From a virus, in the IMG/VR virus record IMGVR_UViG_3300027719_000004, positions 1 to 64,000 of that record: a DNA stretch of 64,000 nt; one strand, given 5' to 3'. A program made the position numbers and the translations under genes. Shown here piece after piece: positions 39,220 through 47,688 of the stretch; the stretch's first letter is position 1; each line of letters starts with the position of its first letter. The notes under the pieces are model-generated. The model did not search any database. It saw only the letters and a list, made by a program, of their open reading frames with translations, and had not been told where the DNA came from.

Positions 39220-39441
39220 ATGAGGAGTTTGCTGAGGAGATGGTTGGGCATCAAGGAGCATGATGACTTGGTAGAATCTGTCAGGGAGCTGATGTGCATG
39301 TGTGAGAAGCAGAACCATCATATCAGGTTGATGCTGGAGAACGAGATTGTGCATGACGACCCTCTTGTTTTGAAGGTGGACCAGTTGAACAGGGATTTGA
39401 ACAATATGATCAATTATGTGCGGGGGATACTGATCCGATGA
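39220..39441 (+). CDS. Hypothetical coiled-coil protein (73 aa)
   Basis: GGGGGAAG site. Heptad-like Leu/Val spacing. First gene under the operator-promoter at 39170. No family. Confidence 0.5.
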   Translation: MRSLLRRWLGIKEHDDLVESVRELMCMCEKQNHHIRLMLENEIVHDDPLVLKVDQLNRDLNNMINYVRGILIR

Positions 39442-39821
39442 ACCACAACGATAGCCAGTTTGAATATATCAACTTTATGAGAGTCCTGCGTGAGCAGCTT
39501 GAGAAGGCTTTTATTGAGTATAAGCTGTTCCTTGGGACTCTGGATTTGACCTTTAAGGAAGTAGACGACCGGTTAATAGCTGTGCCGGGGACTTATTACA
39601 AGGTCGTGGGCTTTGTCACCCACAAGGATACCAAGAAGCAGGTCAGGTTTGAGAAGGAGTTCTTGGCAGATATTCTTCAGAAGACAGACCTTGACCAGAT
39701 TTTGCCTATTGCCTTCGATATTTGTGATGACGTTGTTGATCACTTCTTCGGGATAGAGAATGAAGAGCCTCTTGAGCTGAAGGCCAAAGACGGTAGTCAT
39801 GGAATTAAGGGTCTGAAGTGA
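39438..39821 (+). CDS. Hypothetical protein (127 aa)
   Basis: ATGA overlap. Alpha/beta, acidic C-terminus. No motif. Confidence 0.5.
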   Translation: MNHNDSQFEYINFMRVLREQLEKAFIEYKLFLGTLDLTFKEVDDRLIAVPGTYYKVVGFVTHKDTKKQVRFEKEFLADILQKTDLDQILPIAFDICDDVVDHFFGIENEEPLELKAKDGSHGIKGLK

Positions 39822-39997
39822 TAGGCAGAGCGGCTGACAGTCCTGAGTATAGGGATAGCACCAACTCTACGGCTACTGGGCTGGCTACGATGGTCGAATG
39901 GCAATACACAGCAGCCAAGAAATTAAGAGATCAGATCGACGCAGATATTATGACAGCACTTATGAAACCAGAGTTGAGTGTGTGGGGGATGAGGTAA
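39818..39997 (+). CDS. Small hypothetical protein (59 aa)
   Basis: GTG overlapping the upstream TGA; ends in an overlap with ATG 39997. N-terminal Ser/Thr/Asn-rich, then a helix with E-W-Q-Y-T-A-A-K-K-L. No family recognised. Confidence 0.45.
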   Translation: MIGRAADSPEYRDSTNSTATGLATMVEWQYTAAKKLRDQIDADIMTALMKPELSVWGMR

Positions 39998-40167
39998 TGG
40001 GTTTAAGAGCTAGGAAGGGCTCCTGTGAGGCTCGTCTGGCGGTTTTCTCTTTCAGGGTGAATGAGGAAGAGGAGGAGATGATCAGAGAGGCTGCAAAGGA
40101 TCGTGAGAGTTTAAATGATTTTTTAAGAGAGGCGGTTGTTGAGTATGCAAGGGGCAGTAAGTGTTAG
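39997..40167 (+). CDS. Ribbon-helix-helix-like protein (56 aa)
   Basis: ATG overlaps the upstream TAA; a longer frame begins at an ATG inside the previous gene but is less likely. A-R-L-A-V-F-S-F-R-V beta strand and two helices (E-E-E-M-I-R-E-A-A-K, L-N-D-F-L-R-E-A-V) fit the RHH fold. Candidate regulator. Confidence 0.6.
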   Translation: MGLRARKGSCEARLAVFSFRVNEEEEEMIREAAKDRESLNDFLREAVVEYARGSKC

Positions 40168-40466
40168 GCTGGCCAGCTGCTAATCCTGAGTTTAAGGGTG
40201 CGCACTCCCAGACTTACTATGATGGCGACGCTCTCCACTTTGTTTCAAATAAGGCATCTTTAGCCTCAGCTACCAGCCAGTTGGTAGAAGCTATAGAGAG
40301 GGTGGAGGCCAATTTCGACAGTCCGCCCGAAGTCATAAGAGTAAGCAACACTGACTTTGTCAAATTGTCAGATGAATCACGTATGCCATTGGGGCTTGCC
40401 AGTTTCAGAAAAGCTACAAGCGGGTATGTGGGTAAATTTATGAATATAGATTTGGTGATCCAATGA
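40161..40466 (+). CDS. Hypothetical protein (101 aa)
   Basis: GTG start overlapping the previous stop by 7 bases. N-terminus has P-E-F-x-G-A-H-S-Q-T-Y-Y-D-G. C-terminal half resembles small phage proteins ending in D-x-x-x-Q. No function visible. Confidence 0.5.
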   Translation: MLGWPAANPEFKGAHSQTYYDGDALHFVSNKASLASATSQLVEAIERVEANFDSPPEVIRVSNTDFVKLSDESRMPLGLASFRKATSGYVGKFMNIDLVIQ

Positions 40467-40741
40467 AAGAATTAGTCGCGTTTGCTGAACTGGGGATGTT
40501 CGATATGCGGGACCGTGGGCTTAATGCCTACCGAGAGACTATCCAGATGGACTTGATGCAGAAGATCAAGGAAGCCCTGTATGAAGACCTCCACAAGTTT
40601 GTAATGGTGGAGAGATTCACTGATCCGTTGACAGGAGTGATGCACATAAAGGCTTCACTGCGTCTTCTTGAGCCGTCAGACGGACATAGGACGCAGTTTG
40701 CTTACACACCTTACGAAGATATGCAGATGAGGTTACGATGA
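40463..40741 (+). CDS. Hypothetical protein (92 aa)
   Basis: ATGA overlaps on both sides. Helical then beta-type. No family recognised. Confidence 0.5.
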   Translation: MKELVAFAELGMFDMRDRGLNAYRETIQMDLMQKIKEALYEDLHKFVMVERFTDPLTGVMHIKASLRLLEPSDGHRTQFAYTPYEDMQMRLR

Positions 40742-41184
40742 AATTGATTCTCCCTACCAGTATTACGTTCCCAAGAAAGACCAAGGCGGATAAGAGGTAC
40801 ATGCTTAATTTAAACGTGTACCGGAATCTAAATTACATCGTCAACAACCAGATGAAGGCGGCGTTCCAGCAGCTTGTTCTTGACCGGCTCTATGATGTGG
40901 CGTCTCTGCAGAATTGCCCAGAAGTCAGTCAGACGTGCCAGATACTGCCACTGATGGTAGGCAATCCCCCTTATCGTTTTACCTACACCCTATTCCAAGA
41001 GACAAGGCGCAAGACTGATGTGGCAAACGTGTGCTGTGTTGTCGATAAGTTCGCAGCAGACAGTTTGGTAACTTTGCGGCTGTTAGAGGACGACAACCAT
41101 AACATCATCAAGGAAGTGGTGTACCGCTACGGGGGTGTGGACACGGAAAATCCTAGAGTCGAATTAACTGTGGAGGCGATATGA
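40738..41184 (+). CDS. Hypothetical protein (148 aa)
   Basis: Basic N-terminus (P-T-S-I-T-F-P-R-K-T-K-A-D-K-R-Y), later Cys-rich strand (V-C-C-V-V). No family recognised; the start resembles RusA-type only loosely, and that call was not kept. Confidence 0.5.
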   Translation: MKLILPTSITFPRKTKADKRYMLNLNVYRNLNYIVNNQMKAAFQQLVLDRLYDVASLQNCPEVSQTCQILPLMVGNPPYRFTYTLFQETRRKTDVANVCCVVDKFAADSLVTLRLLEDDNHNIIKEVVYRYGGVDTENPRVELTVEAI

Positions 41185-41591
41185 AGAAGAGCGGGATGGT
41201 ATGTAGTTTCTGTTTAAAGGACCGTGAAGAGGTGTTGTACCTGATTACCGGCAATGACGCTTATATCTGCGATGAGTGTACTGATCTGGCTGCAGATATT
41301 ATCAAGGAGGAGCGGGCTATGCTTAAAGAGAAAAGGAACGTACCAACTACTAGCCTGAGCTTTAGCGCAGCCCTTAATATGCTAAAAGAGGGCCGTAAGG
41401 TATGTAGGGCCGGATGGAACGGATACGGGATGTGGCTGGAGCTGGTGGCCTCAGACGAGGTATATATCCACAAGAACATCTTGGGGCCGCTATTGCCATG
41501 GATCGGGATGAAAACTGCTGATGGTGGATTTGTGCCTTGGCTTGCTTCACAGACCGATATGCTGTCCGAAGATTGGTGCGTGACTCATTAG
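41181..41591 (+). CDS. ClpX-type zinc finger fused to a DUF2829 (Tad2-like) domain
   Basis: 136 residues with GGAGGCG before ATG. Residues 8-45 match the ClpX zinc-binding domain: C8/C11 and C30/C33 in Y-I-C-D-E-C. Residues ~59-136 match DUF2829 closely: A-A-L-N-M-L-K-E-G-R-K-V-C-R-A-G-W-N-G, then M-K-T-A-D-G and P-W-L-A-S-Q-T-D-M-L-S-E-D-W. Some DUF2829 proteins are Tad2, which sequester the signal of the Thoeris defence (gcADPR). A zinc finger added to it is unusual and may link it to ClpX or to another partner. Function is inferred by family. Confidence 0.8.
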   Translation: MKKSGMVCSFCLKDREEVLYLITGNDAYICDECTDLAADIIKEERAMLKEKRNVPTTSLSFSAALNMLKEGRKVCRAGWNGYGMWLELVASDEVYIHKNILGPLLPWIGMKTADGGFVPWLASQTDMLSEDWCVTH

Positions 41592-41701
41592 AATTTGAAG
41601 TTGGGTGGAGCAACCCCCTCATGGGGATGGACTCGGACCGGCGTGCCGCCGACGGCAGACAGGTGAGATTCCTGCACCCATATAAAATCAAAGGAGGCAA
41701 C

Positions 41702-41929
41702 GTGACATCATGTCCATATTGCGAGGCCCATTTTATTCTGCCTTCAGCCTTAGCGTACCACGTCAGGGTAATGCACCCTACCAAGACAGAGGAGTTCTTC
41801 AGTGCGAAAGAAAGTGATCAAGGAAATACCGGCCAAAGAGGCAGTAGTTGTAACGGCTATAGCGGAGGGTGTTTCACCGGAGATGGCCGTCCAGCAAGCC
41901 GGATACACCATGCCGGAAGCGGCTGCTAA
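41702..41929 (+). CDS. C2H2 zinc-finger protein (75 aa)
   Basis: AAAGGAGG then GTG 41702. Residues 4-24 form a classical C2H2 finger (C-P-Y-C, then H-V-R-V-M-H). The last ~43 codons overlap the small-terminase gene in another frame and are Ser/Gly-rich, so the tail may be unimportant. Possibly a DNA-binding regulator of the late genes. Confidence 0.55.
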   Translation: MTSCPYCEAHFILPSALAYHVRVMHPTKTEEFFSAKESDQGNTGQRGSSCNGYSGGCFTGDGRPASRIHHAGSGC

Positions 41930-42227
41930 AGTATTTGGCAAGCATCTCTGGAAGAAAAACGTAGACGGCAACGTGGCTATGATGAATGCGTTGGAGGAAG
42001 TAGGCGTATCACCCACCACCATTGCCCAGAAATTGAAGGACAAACTTGACGCCACCAACACCATATCTGTCGGCAAAGGTCAGCTTCTTGATGTAGAAGA
42101 CCATGCTATCCAGCTCAAGGCCGCAGACATGATCATGAAGACCGTTGGTGGCTATTCAGCCAAGAAGACAGAGCACGTAGAGCTTAAATTTGAAGACATA
42201 CTGATCCATATAGAGGGATTAGAGTAA
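41802..42227 (+). CDS. Terminase small subunit candidate (141 aa)
   Basis: GTG 41802 follows GAGGAG. N-terminal HTH of the kind found in small terminases (A-V-Q-Q-A-G-Y), a central helical region and a C-terminal K-T-E-H-V-E-L-K tail. Lies one gene upstream of the large terminase. It would bind the packaging site. Confidence 0.7.
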   Translation: MRKKVIKEIPAKEAVVVTAIAEGVSPEMAVQQAGYTMPEAAAKVFGKHLWKKNVDGNVAMMNALEEVGVSPTTIAQKLKDKLDATNTISVGKGQLLDVEDHAIQLKAADMIMKTVGGYSAKKTEHVELKFEDILIHIEGLE

Positions 42228-42232
42228 CAGTC

Positions 42233-42289
42233 GCCCTACCCCACCTCCTTGCCTGCACGGTGACTGCCAGTAAGGGTAGGGCTCTTTCG
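42233..42289 (+). terminator. Terminator 1 upstream of terminase, with an alternative stem
   Basis: Perfect 9-bp GCCCTACCC/GGGTAGGGC (42233, 42274), then TCTTTCG. GCCAG and CTGGC across the same segment could form a competing stem. Confidence 0.6.
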
Positions 42290-42317
42290 TCTGACTGGCA
42301 GAAGCATCCAAAGGGGC

Positions 42318-42363
42318 GGGGCCTGTGTCGGTTCGCTACCTGCATTCAAGGCCCCATTTTTCT
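42318..42363 (+). terminator. Terminator 2 upstream of terminase
   Basis: GGGGCCT/AGGCCCC (42318, 42349) then ATTTTTCT. It would stop transcription from the early genes, so late genes need their own start or read-through. Confidence 0.65.
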
Positions 42364-42366
42364 ACA

Positions 42367-42381
42367 ACGTCGTGATGACGT
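42367..42381. promoter_or_regulatory. Late-gene motif ACGTCGTGATGACGT, copy 2
   Basis: Four bases after terminator 2 and 12 before the terminase ATG. Inverted repeat ACGTC/GACGT. Confidence 0.55.
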
Positions 42382-42393
42382 TACGGAGCACGC

Positions 42394-44139
42394 ATGACGC
42401 AGGAACAGAAAGACAAAATTATAGCACTTGTGAAGCGGTGTAAAGCCGACTTCCTCTTTTTAGCCAAGCACTTCCTCAAGGTAGAGGCCCGTGTAGGCGG
42501 CAAATTGATCCCATTTGAGATGAATGGGCCTCAAAAAGTGCTTCATGTCATCGTTGAGAAGCATATAAAGCCCAATCGGCCCGTGCGTATTGTAGCCCTA
42601 AAAGCTCGTCGTATGGGCTTTTCAACGTACTTTTCTGCCCGTTTTTTCTGGAAATCAGCCTTTTATCGCAACAGAAAAGCTGCCCAGATCACCCACGAAC
42701 CGGAAGCAACAGACACCCTCTTTAAGATGGTCAAGAGAATGTATGACCACTTACCAAAGTGGATGCAGCCTGAGCAAAAATACAACAACAAGGCCCTGCT
42801 TGAGTTCAACAACAAAGAAGGTAACGGCCTCAACAGCGGGTTCAGGGTGGCCACAGCCGGTAAATCAGACTTCGGCTCAGGCCAATCTATCCACTTTCTT
42901 CACCTTTCAGAGCTATCCAAGTGGGCCGCAGAAACAACATCGTCCCTCCTTACCTCGGTAGAACAAACAGTCCCCTTTGATGACCCAGAAGCCGAGCTTG
43001 TCATAGAGTCAACCGCCAAAGGTATGGGCGGGGCGTTCTATAGTCGTTTCTATGGTGCCAGATACCGCATCTGGGTCAAGAGGCTGAAGGAAGGCAAGCC
43101 TGTTTTGGAGACTTCTATCAACACGTCTGCAGAAGAGGACAACCAGTTTACCTCCATATTCCTGCCGTGGTTCGTGTTTGAAGATTACATCATGCCGGTG
43201 CCCAAAACCTTCTCCAAGACACAAGAAGAAGTTGAAATGGCTACCAGATTCGGGCTTTCAGACGAGCAGCTGGTCTGGAGACGCTTTGCTATTGCCAACT
43301 TGTGCGACGGAGACATCGACAAATTCAATCAGGAATATCCAGATTGCCCAGAAGTGGCTTTCCTCACATCAGGCAGGCCGGTATTCGACAACGTCAAGAT
43401 CGCCGCTTACAAAGACGCAGCTCCCAAGCCGATAGCTCGGTATGAATTTGAAATTAACCCAGAAGGTGGTAGTGGCTTTGGCAAAACAACAACCGGAAGG
43501 CTTGCGGTATGGGAAGAACCTGACGCCACAAAAGCCTACATAATAGGGGCTGACGTGGCAGAAGGTCTTGAGAAGGGCGACTTTTCATGCGCCTACGTCA
43601 TAGACCACCGAACTGGGGAGATGGTAGCAGAGTGGCACGGAAAGTGTGACCCAGATCATCTAGCAAAAGTGCTCTACGCCCTTGGCATGCGCTACAACAC
43701 AGCCATTCTGGCCCCAGAGCGTAACAACCATGGCTACACCGTCATATCGTGGCTCCAAAACGTCCTACTGTATCCTCCAAACAAGATCTATGTCGAGATG
43801 GTCCATGATCCCCCAGCCAAACCATACAAGCGTTACGGGTGGGTGACCACCACAACCAGTCGGCCAATCGTACTCGACAACCTGATTAGGGAAGCCAGAG
43901 ACGGCATCCACGGGATCAAGAGCGCAGCTCTGTTTGAGGAGATGCTCTCCTTCAAGATTCAGAAGAACGGAAAGATGGAGGCTGATGCAGATATGCACGA
44001 TGACCGTGTTATGGCCTATGCCATTGCTAAATATGTAAAGCACACCATCCCGCTCAGAATAAGGCAACAACGGATGAAATCCACCGTATCCACTGGGTCT
44101 ATTCGTGGTAGCAGCGCAGGATGGAGAGCCTTTGTTTAG
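42394..44139 (+). CDS. terL: Terminase large subunit
   Basis: 581 residues. Walker A-like K-A-R-R-M-G-F-S-T (~70-78), Walker B E-L-V-I-E-S (~199-204), then the nuclease: G-A-D-V-A-E-G (~386), A-P-E-R-N-N-H-G (~440) and D-D-R-V-M-A-Y-A (~536). It powers DNA into the capsid and cuts it. The large subunit fits T4/headful-type families, which would explain a permuted genome. Confidence 0.9.
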   Translation: MTQEQKDKIIALVKRCKADFLFLAKHFLKVEARVGGKLIPFEMNGPQKVLHVIVEKHIKPNRPVRIVALKARRMGFSTYFSARFFWKSAFYRNRKAAQITHEPEATDTLFKMVKRMYDHLPKWMQPEQKYNNKALLEFNNKEGNGLNSGFRVATAGKSDFGSGQSIHFLHLSELSKWAAETTSSLLTSVEQTVPFDDPEAELVIESTAKGMGGAFYSRFYGARYRIWVKRLKEGKPVLETSINTSAEEDNQFTSIFLPWFVFEDYIMPVPKTFSKTQEEVEMATRFGLSDEQLVWRRFAIANLCDGDIDKFNQEYPDCPEVAFLTSGRPVFDNVKIAAYKDAAPKPIARYEFEINPEGGSGFGKTTTGRLAVWEEPDATKAYIIGADVAEGLEKGDFSCAYVIDHRTGEMVAEWHGKCDPDHLAKVLYALGMRYNTAILAPERNNHGYTVISWLQNVLLYPPNKIYVEMVHDPPAKPYKRYGWVTTTTSRPIVLDNLIREARDGIHGIKSAALFEEMLSFKIQKNGKMEADADMHDDRVMAYAIAKYVKHTIPLRIRQQRMKSTVSTGSIRGSSAGWRAFV

Positions 44140-44166
44140 CCGTACAACACAGGTGTTTGTTTTTTA

Positions 44167-44196
44167 TTGACTTCTTGGTTGCATAGTTCGTAATAT
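44167..44196 (+). promoter_or_regulatory. Rightward promoter before the portal gene
   Basis: TTGACT (44167), 18-bp spacer, TAATAT (44191). The left half of the ACTTC operator lies in the spacer. Confidence 0.55.
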
Positions 44197-44225
44197 GAAC
44201 GCATCTTACTGTCAACAGGTTGGCT

Positions 44226-46373
44226 ATGGAACTACCGCTGAGACAAAATGATGGTACGCTTGCACTGGGAATGGTGCCGTTTAAGCCTGCAGCGGTTATG
44301 CAGGCCGAGGAACTTGCTGCCCAAAAAGCGCAACAGGATTCTCAGCAACGACGGATGGTGTCTGACTCCCTGTCAAGTTACATAGAGACCTGTTGGAGTG
44401 ACGCCAAAGAAGCTAAGCTGACAGTGGAAGCCCAGCTAATGAAGAACCAGCGTCAGCGCTCAGGCATCTACGAGCAGGACCAGCTGGCCGCCATCGCCGC
44501 AATGGGCGGTTCAGACGTTTATGTCCTTCTTACCGCCACCAAGTGCAGGGCCGCAGTGGCGTGGCTCAATAGCTTGATGCGCCCCTCCAACGATCACCCA
44601 TGGGACTTAGAGCCCACCCCTATCTCAGATCTCCCCGGTAATATCCTTGAGCGCATACAGACAGAGGCCGAAGCCGTAGGCACAGAAGCCGTTGAGCAGG
44701 TCATGCAGGTAGCAGGCATGATTGACGAAGATCTTCTGACTGCAGAGCTGGCTGAGTTCATGGAAAAGCGCAAAGACGCCCTCATGAAGGAAATTCAGGA
44801 AGAGGCTGAACTGGGCGCAGACCGCATGTCGCTGTTAATAGCCGACCAGATGGCTGAGGGCGGATACCATGAAGCGTTCTGGCAGTCGGTAGACGACCTT
44901 GTCACCTATAAGGCGGGCATCCTGAAGGGGCCGGTAATCCGTCGCCGCAAGAATAAGCAGTGGAAGCAGGAAATGGACGGGAAGTGGAAAGTCGTTGTTG
45001 AGGACAAGTTTGTACCAGAGTTCTCCCGTGTTTCGCCTTTTGATCTCTACCCTGCCCCATCCTCACGCAACCCAGATGACGGCTACCTGATCGAGCGCCA
45101 CAAGCTGACCCGCTCAGAGCTGCAGGCAATGATTGGGGTCCCCGGCTATTCCGAAGAGAACATTAGACAGGTGCTGAAAGATTACGGGACCGGACTCTCC
45201 AATCTGTTGTCCATTGATGCAGAGCGTGCCCCCATCGAGTTCTCCGGAAGTTCAAACTTGTATAAGCAGGCCGGAGACAAGATAGAAGCCCTAGAGTTCT
45301 GGGGTTCTGTCCAAGGCTCAATGCTGGCAGAATGGGGCATGAAAGGCGACATAGACCCGTTGATTGATTACGAAGTCAACGCGTGGAAGGTAGGCAACTA
45401 CGTCATCAGGGCCATTATTAACCCTGACCAGCTTGGCAAAAAGCCCTACAGCGTTGATAGCTGGGAGCGTGTTCCCGGCAGCTTCTGGGGAAGAGGCGTC
45501 CCTGAGCTTATGAGTGATGTCCAGAATGTCTGTAACTCACTTGCCCGCTCCATCGTAAACAACGCAGGTATCGCTTCTGGTCCACAAGTTGAGGTTAACA
45601 CTGATCGGTGCGACGAAGACGAGAACATCCACCCATGGAAGATCTGGCCCACCACCAACGGGCAGATGAATGATGCTCCAGCGGTCAGGTTCACAACTCC
45701 TCCTTGTATTGTAGAGCCCCTGCTTAGGGTGTTTGACCATTTCAGCACACAGGCTGAAGACCAGACCGGCATTCCCCGCTGGGCAAACGGAAGATCTAAC
45801 CCCGGAGACGCAAGCTCAACCGCATCAGGTCTGCAGGCCCTTATGGACAATGCCAGCCGTGGCGTCCAAGAAGTCGTATCCCATATAGACACCATGGTCA
45901 GCTCCCTTCTCCGTCGCCTGTATGACTACAACATGGCCTACAGCGATGACGAATCAATCAAGCGTGATTGCAAGATCGTTGTCCGTGGCTCAAGCGCACT
46001 GCTTCAGAAGAACCAGCGTCAGCAGCAACTCACCCAGCTTCTGGCCCAGACTAACAACCCGACTGACATGCAGATCATCGGCATCGAAGGTAGAGCCAAG
46101 CTACTGTCAGAATCCATCAACGCCACAGAAATACGGGCTAAAGACGTCGTGCCCCTAAAGGACGAACTGAAAGAGCTGGTGGCCAAGATAGAAAAACAAC
46201 AGGCAGATCTGATGGCCCAAGGCCAAAACCCCGGACAAGGCAAAGGTGTGGCCCCCCAAGCGGGCCAGCCAAGCCTAGACCCCCACGGTGATCCAGCCGG
46301 AGGCGAGGCTGCCAACATGTTCCAGAATCAGGAAGGGGTGTCCAACAACCAGAATCCGGTGAGCCCTGAATGA
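44226..46373 (+). CDS. Portal protein
   Basis: ATG 44226, 715 residues. The size and the patterns A-A-V-A-W-L-N-S-L-M-R-P (~110), a central Trp-rich beta region, S-L-A-R-S-I-V-N-N-A-G (~440) and a low-complexity C-terminus fit large podovirus portal proteins. It forms the dodecameric ring through which DNA passes. Next to the large terminase. Confidence 0.8.
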   Translation: MELPLRQNDGTLALGMVPFKPAAVMQAEELAAQKAQQDSQQRRMVSDSLSSYIETCWSDAKEAKLTVEAQLMKNQRQRSGIYEQDQLAAIAAMGGSDVYVLLTATKCRAAVAWLNSLMRPSNDHPWDLEPTPISDLPGNILERIQTEAEAVGTEAVEQVMQVAGMIDEDLLTAELAEFMEKRKDALMKEIQEEAELGADRMSLLIADQMAEGGYHEAFWQSVDDLVTYKAGILKGPVIRRRKNKQWKQEMDGKWKVVVEDKFVPEFSRVSPFDLYPAPSSRNPDDGYLIERHKLTRSELQAMIGVPGYSEENIRQVLKDYGTGLSNLLSIDAERAPIEFSGSSNLYKQAGDKIEALEFWGSVQGSMLAEWGMKGDIDPLIDYEVNAWKVGNYVIRAIINPDQLGKKPYSVDSWERVPGSFWGRGVPELMSDVQNVCNSLARSIVNNAGIASGPQVEVNTDRCDEDENIHPWKIWPTTNGQMNDAPAVRFTTPPCIVEPLLRVFDHFSTQAEDQTGIPRWANGRSNPGDASSTASGLQALMDNASRGVQEVVSHIDTMVSSLLRRLYDYNMAYSDDESIKRDCKIVVRGSSALLQKNQRQQQLTQLLAQTNNPTDMQIIGIEGRAKLLSESINATEIRAKDVVPLKDELKELVAKIEKQQADLMAQGQNPGQGKGVAPQAGQPSLDPHGDPAGGEAANMFQNQEGVSNNQNPVSPE

Positions 46374-46630
46374 TCACAGATTTATCACCAGAAGAAACTG
46401 TCGGGTTACTCAAGCAGTTACGGCAGATGAAGGACACGTTCTTTGATAAGCATTTGCAGTTGTTGTTGAACAAGACAGACCAAGAATTGCGTCATTGCGG
46501 TCACGATGAATTTCTCAGGCGTCAGGGGCGGGCACAGCTCCTAGAAGAACTGATGGGTATCATCGCAGGGGCACGATCAGAGATAGACCGGATTGAGCGC
46601 CCCAAGCCAAACATGAGCAAGTCATTTTAG
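46370..46630 (+). CDS. Hypothetical head-region protein (86 aa)
   Basis: ATGA overlap with the portal. Helical with R-R-Q-G-R-A-Q-L-L-E-E-L. Small proteins at this position are often head accessory proteins. Confidence 0.5.
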   Translation: MITDLSPEETVGLLKQLRQMKDTFFDKHLQLLLNKTDQELRHCGHDEFLRRQGRAQLLEELMGIIAGARSEIDRIERPKPNMSKSF

Positions 46631-46677
46631 CCTAGCCATAGAGCAGGCAATCACACGGCCTAGCCATAGAGCAGGCA
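46630..46677 (+). repeat. Direct repeat of 20 bp
   Basis: GCCTAGCCATAGAGCAGGCA at 46630-46649 and 46658-46677, between the head gene and the scaffold. The spacing is 28 bp. It precedes a ribosome site. Confidence 0.75.
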
Positions 46678-46692
46678 CAGAAGGAGTAGGAC

Positions 46693-47607
46693 ATGGCGGT
46701 ATTATCACCTATAGAGCGGGCAGAGCAGGAACTGGCAGCAATGCAGTCGGCAATGACAGCCGAACCGGATGGCCAGCAGCAAGATCCCAGCCAAGGTGCA
46801 GAGCAGGTCGTAGACGACCAGCGGCAACCAGAGTCTTTACCGCAACAAGTGGATAATAAGGACGATTACTACCACCGCTGGAAGAGTTTGGACGGCATGC
46901 TCAGGAAGAAGGACGAGCAGATAAATGAGTTGATGGCCCAGAACAGGGAGCTGTTCGACAGGATGAATGTGTTGGTCTCTCAGGTAGCGCAGCCTCAGAC
47001 CCAGCAGCCTGAATCCCCTGACGTCATCGGCCAGTTATCTGACGAGTATGGCTCAGACACTGTAGATATTGTGCAACGCATCCTTGATGCAAAGTACGGG
47101 CAGAAAGTGTCTCAGTTAGAGTCGAGAATCAGCGAGTTAACCGGCATGGCAGATAGCGTGAAGGAAATAGCAGCTGATCAGGCCAATACCCGCTCGGATA
47201 CCTTCCAAGCAGAATTAAAAGCTCATGTGGGTGATTGGCGGTCCATGATGGAGCGACCTGAATGGGACAGCTTCTTGGAGTCCAATTCAGAAGAACTGAG
47301 TGGTAAAAGCTACTCAACCATCTTTCAGGAAGCCAACGCAACCTACAACATGAACTCTATGGTGGCGCTGTTTAACCGGTTCAAGGCGGCACACATGCAG
47401 AAGCAGGCTGACCCAAGGGAGCATCTAGTTACACCCGGAGGATCAGGAGTCGGCACCCCAGCATCGTCCCAGCCTAAAATGTGGCGGGAATCAGATGTAG
47501 CCGAAGCGTTTGATCGCAACCGTCGTGGACTCTATACCCCTGATCAGTGGGCTGCCATAGATGCTGATATTATGGCTGCATATTCAGAAGGGCGGATTTC
47601 CGCATAA
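46693..47607 (+). CDS. Scaffolding protein candidate (304 aa)
   Basis: Acidic, Gln-rich with a coiled coil (residues ~60-105) and a structured C-terminus. This and its place between portal and capsid genes are typical of scaffolds. No protease domain is seen. Confidence 0.7.
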   Translation: MAVLSPIERAEQELAAMQSAMTAEPDGQQQDPSQGAEQVVDDQRQPESLPQQVDNKDDYYHRWKSLDGMLRKKDEQINELMAQNRELFDRMNVLVSQVAQPQTQQPESPDVIGQLSDEYGSDTVDIVQRILDAKYGQKVSQLESRISELTGMADSVKEIAADQANTRSDTFQAELKAHVGDWRSMMERPEWDSFLESNSEELSGKSYSTIFQEANATYNMNSMVALFNRFKAAHMQKQADPREHLVTPGGSGVGTPASSQPKMWRESDVAEAFDRNRRGLYTPDQWAAIDADIMAAYSEGRISA

Positions 47608-47657
47608 TCAAAAGAAACACAAGCACTGTCGTGAGATAGAGCGTTTCTATAACCATT

Positions 47658-47672
47658 ACGTCGTGATGACGT
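47658..47672. promoter_or_regulatory. Late-gene motif ACGTCGTGATGACGT, copy 3
   Basis: 17 bases before the capsid ATG; GAGAGGAT ribosome site lies between. Same inverted repeat as at 42367. Confidence 0.55.
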
Positions 47673-47688
47673 AGAGAGGATATTACCA

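Noticed and set aside
40738-41184. RusA-type Holliday junction resolvase
   Set aside because: Only the N-terminal basic stretch is vaguely similar; the catalytic Asp pattern is not seen.
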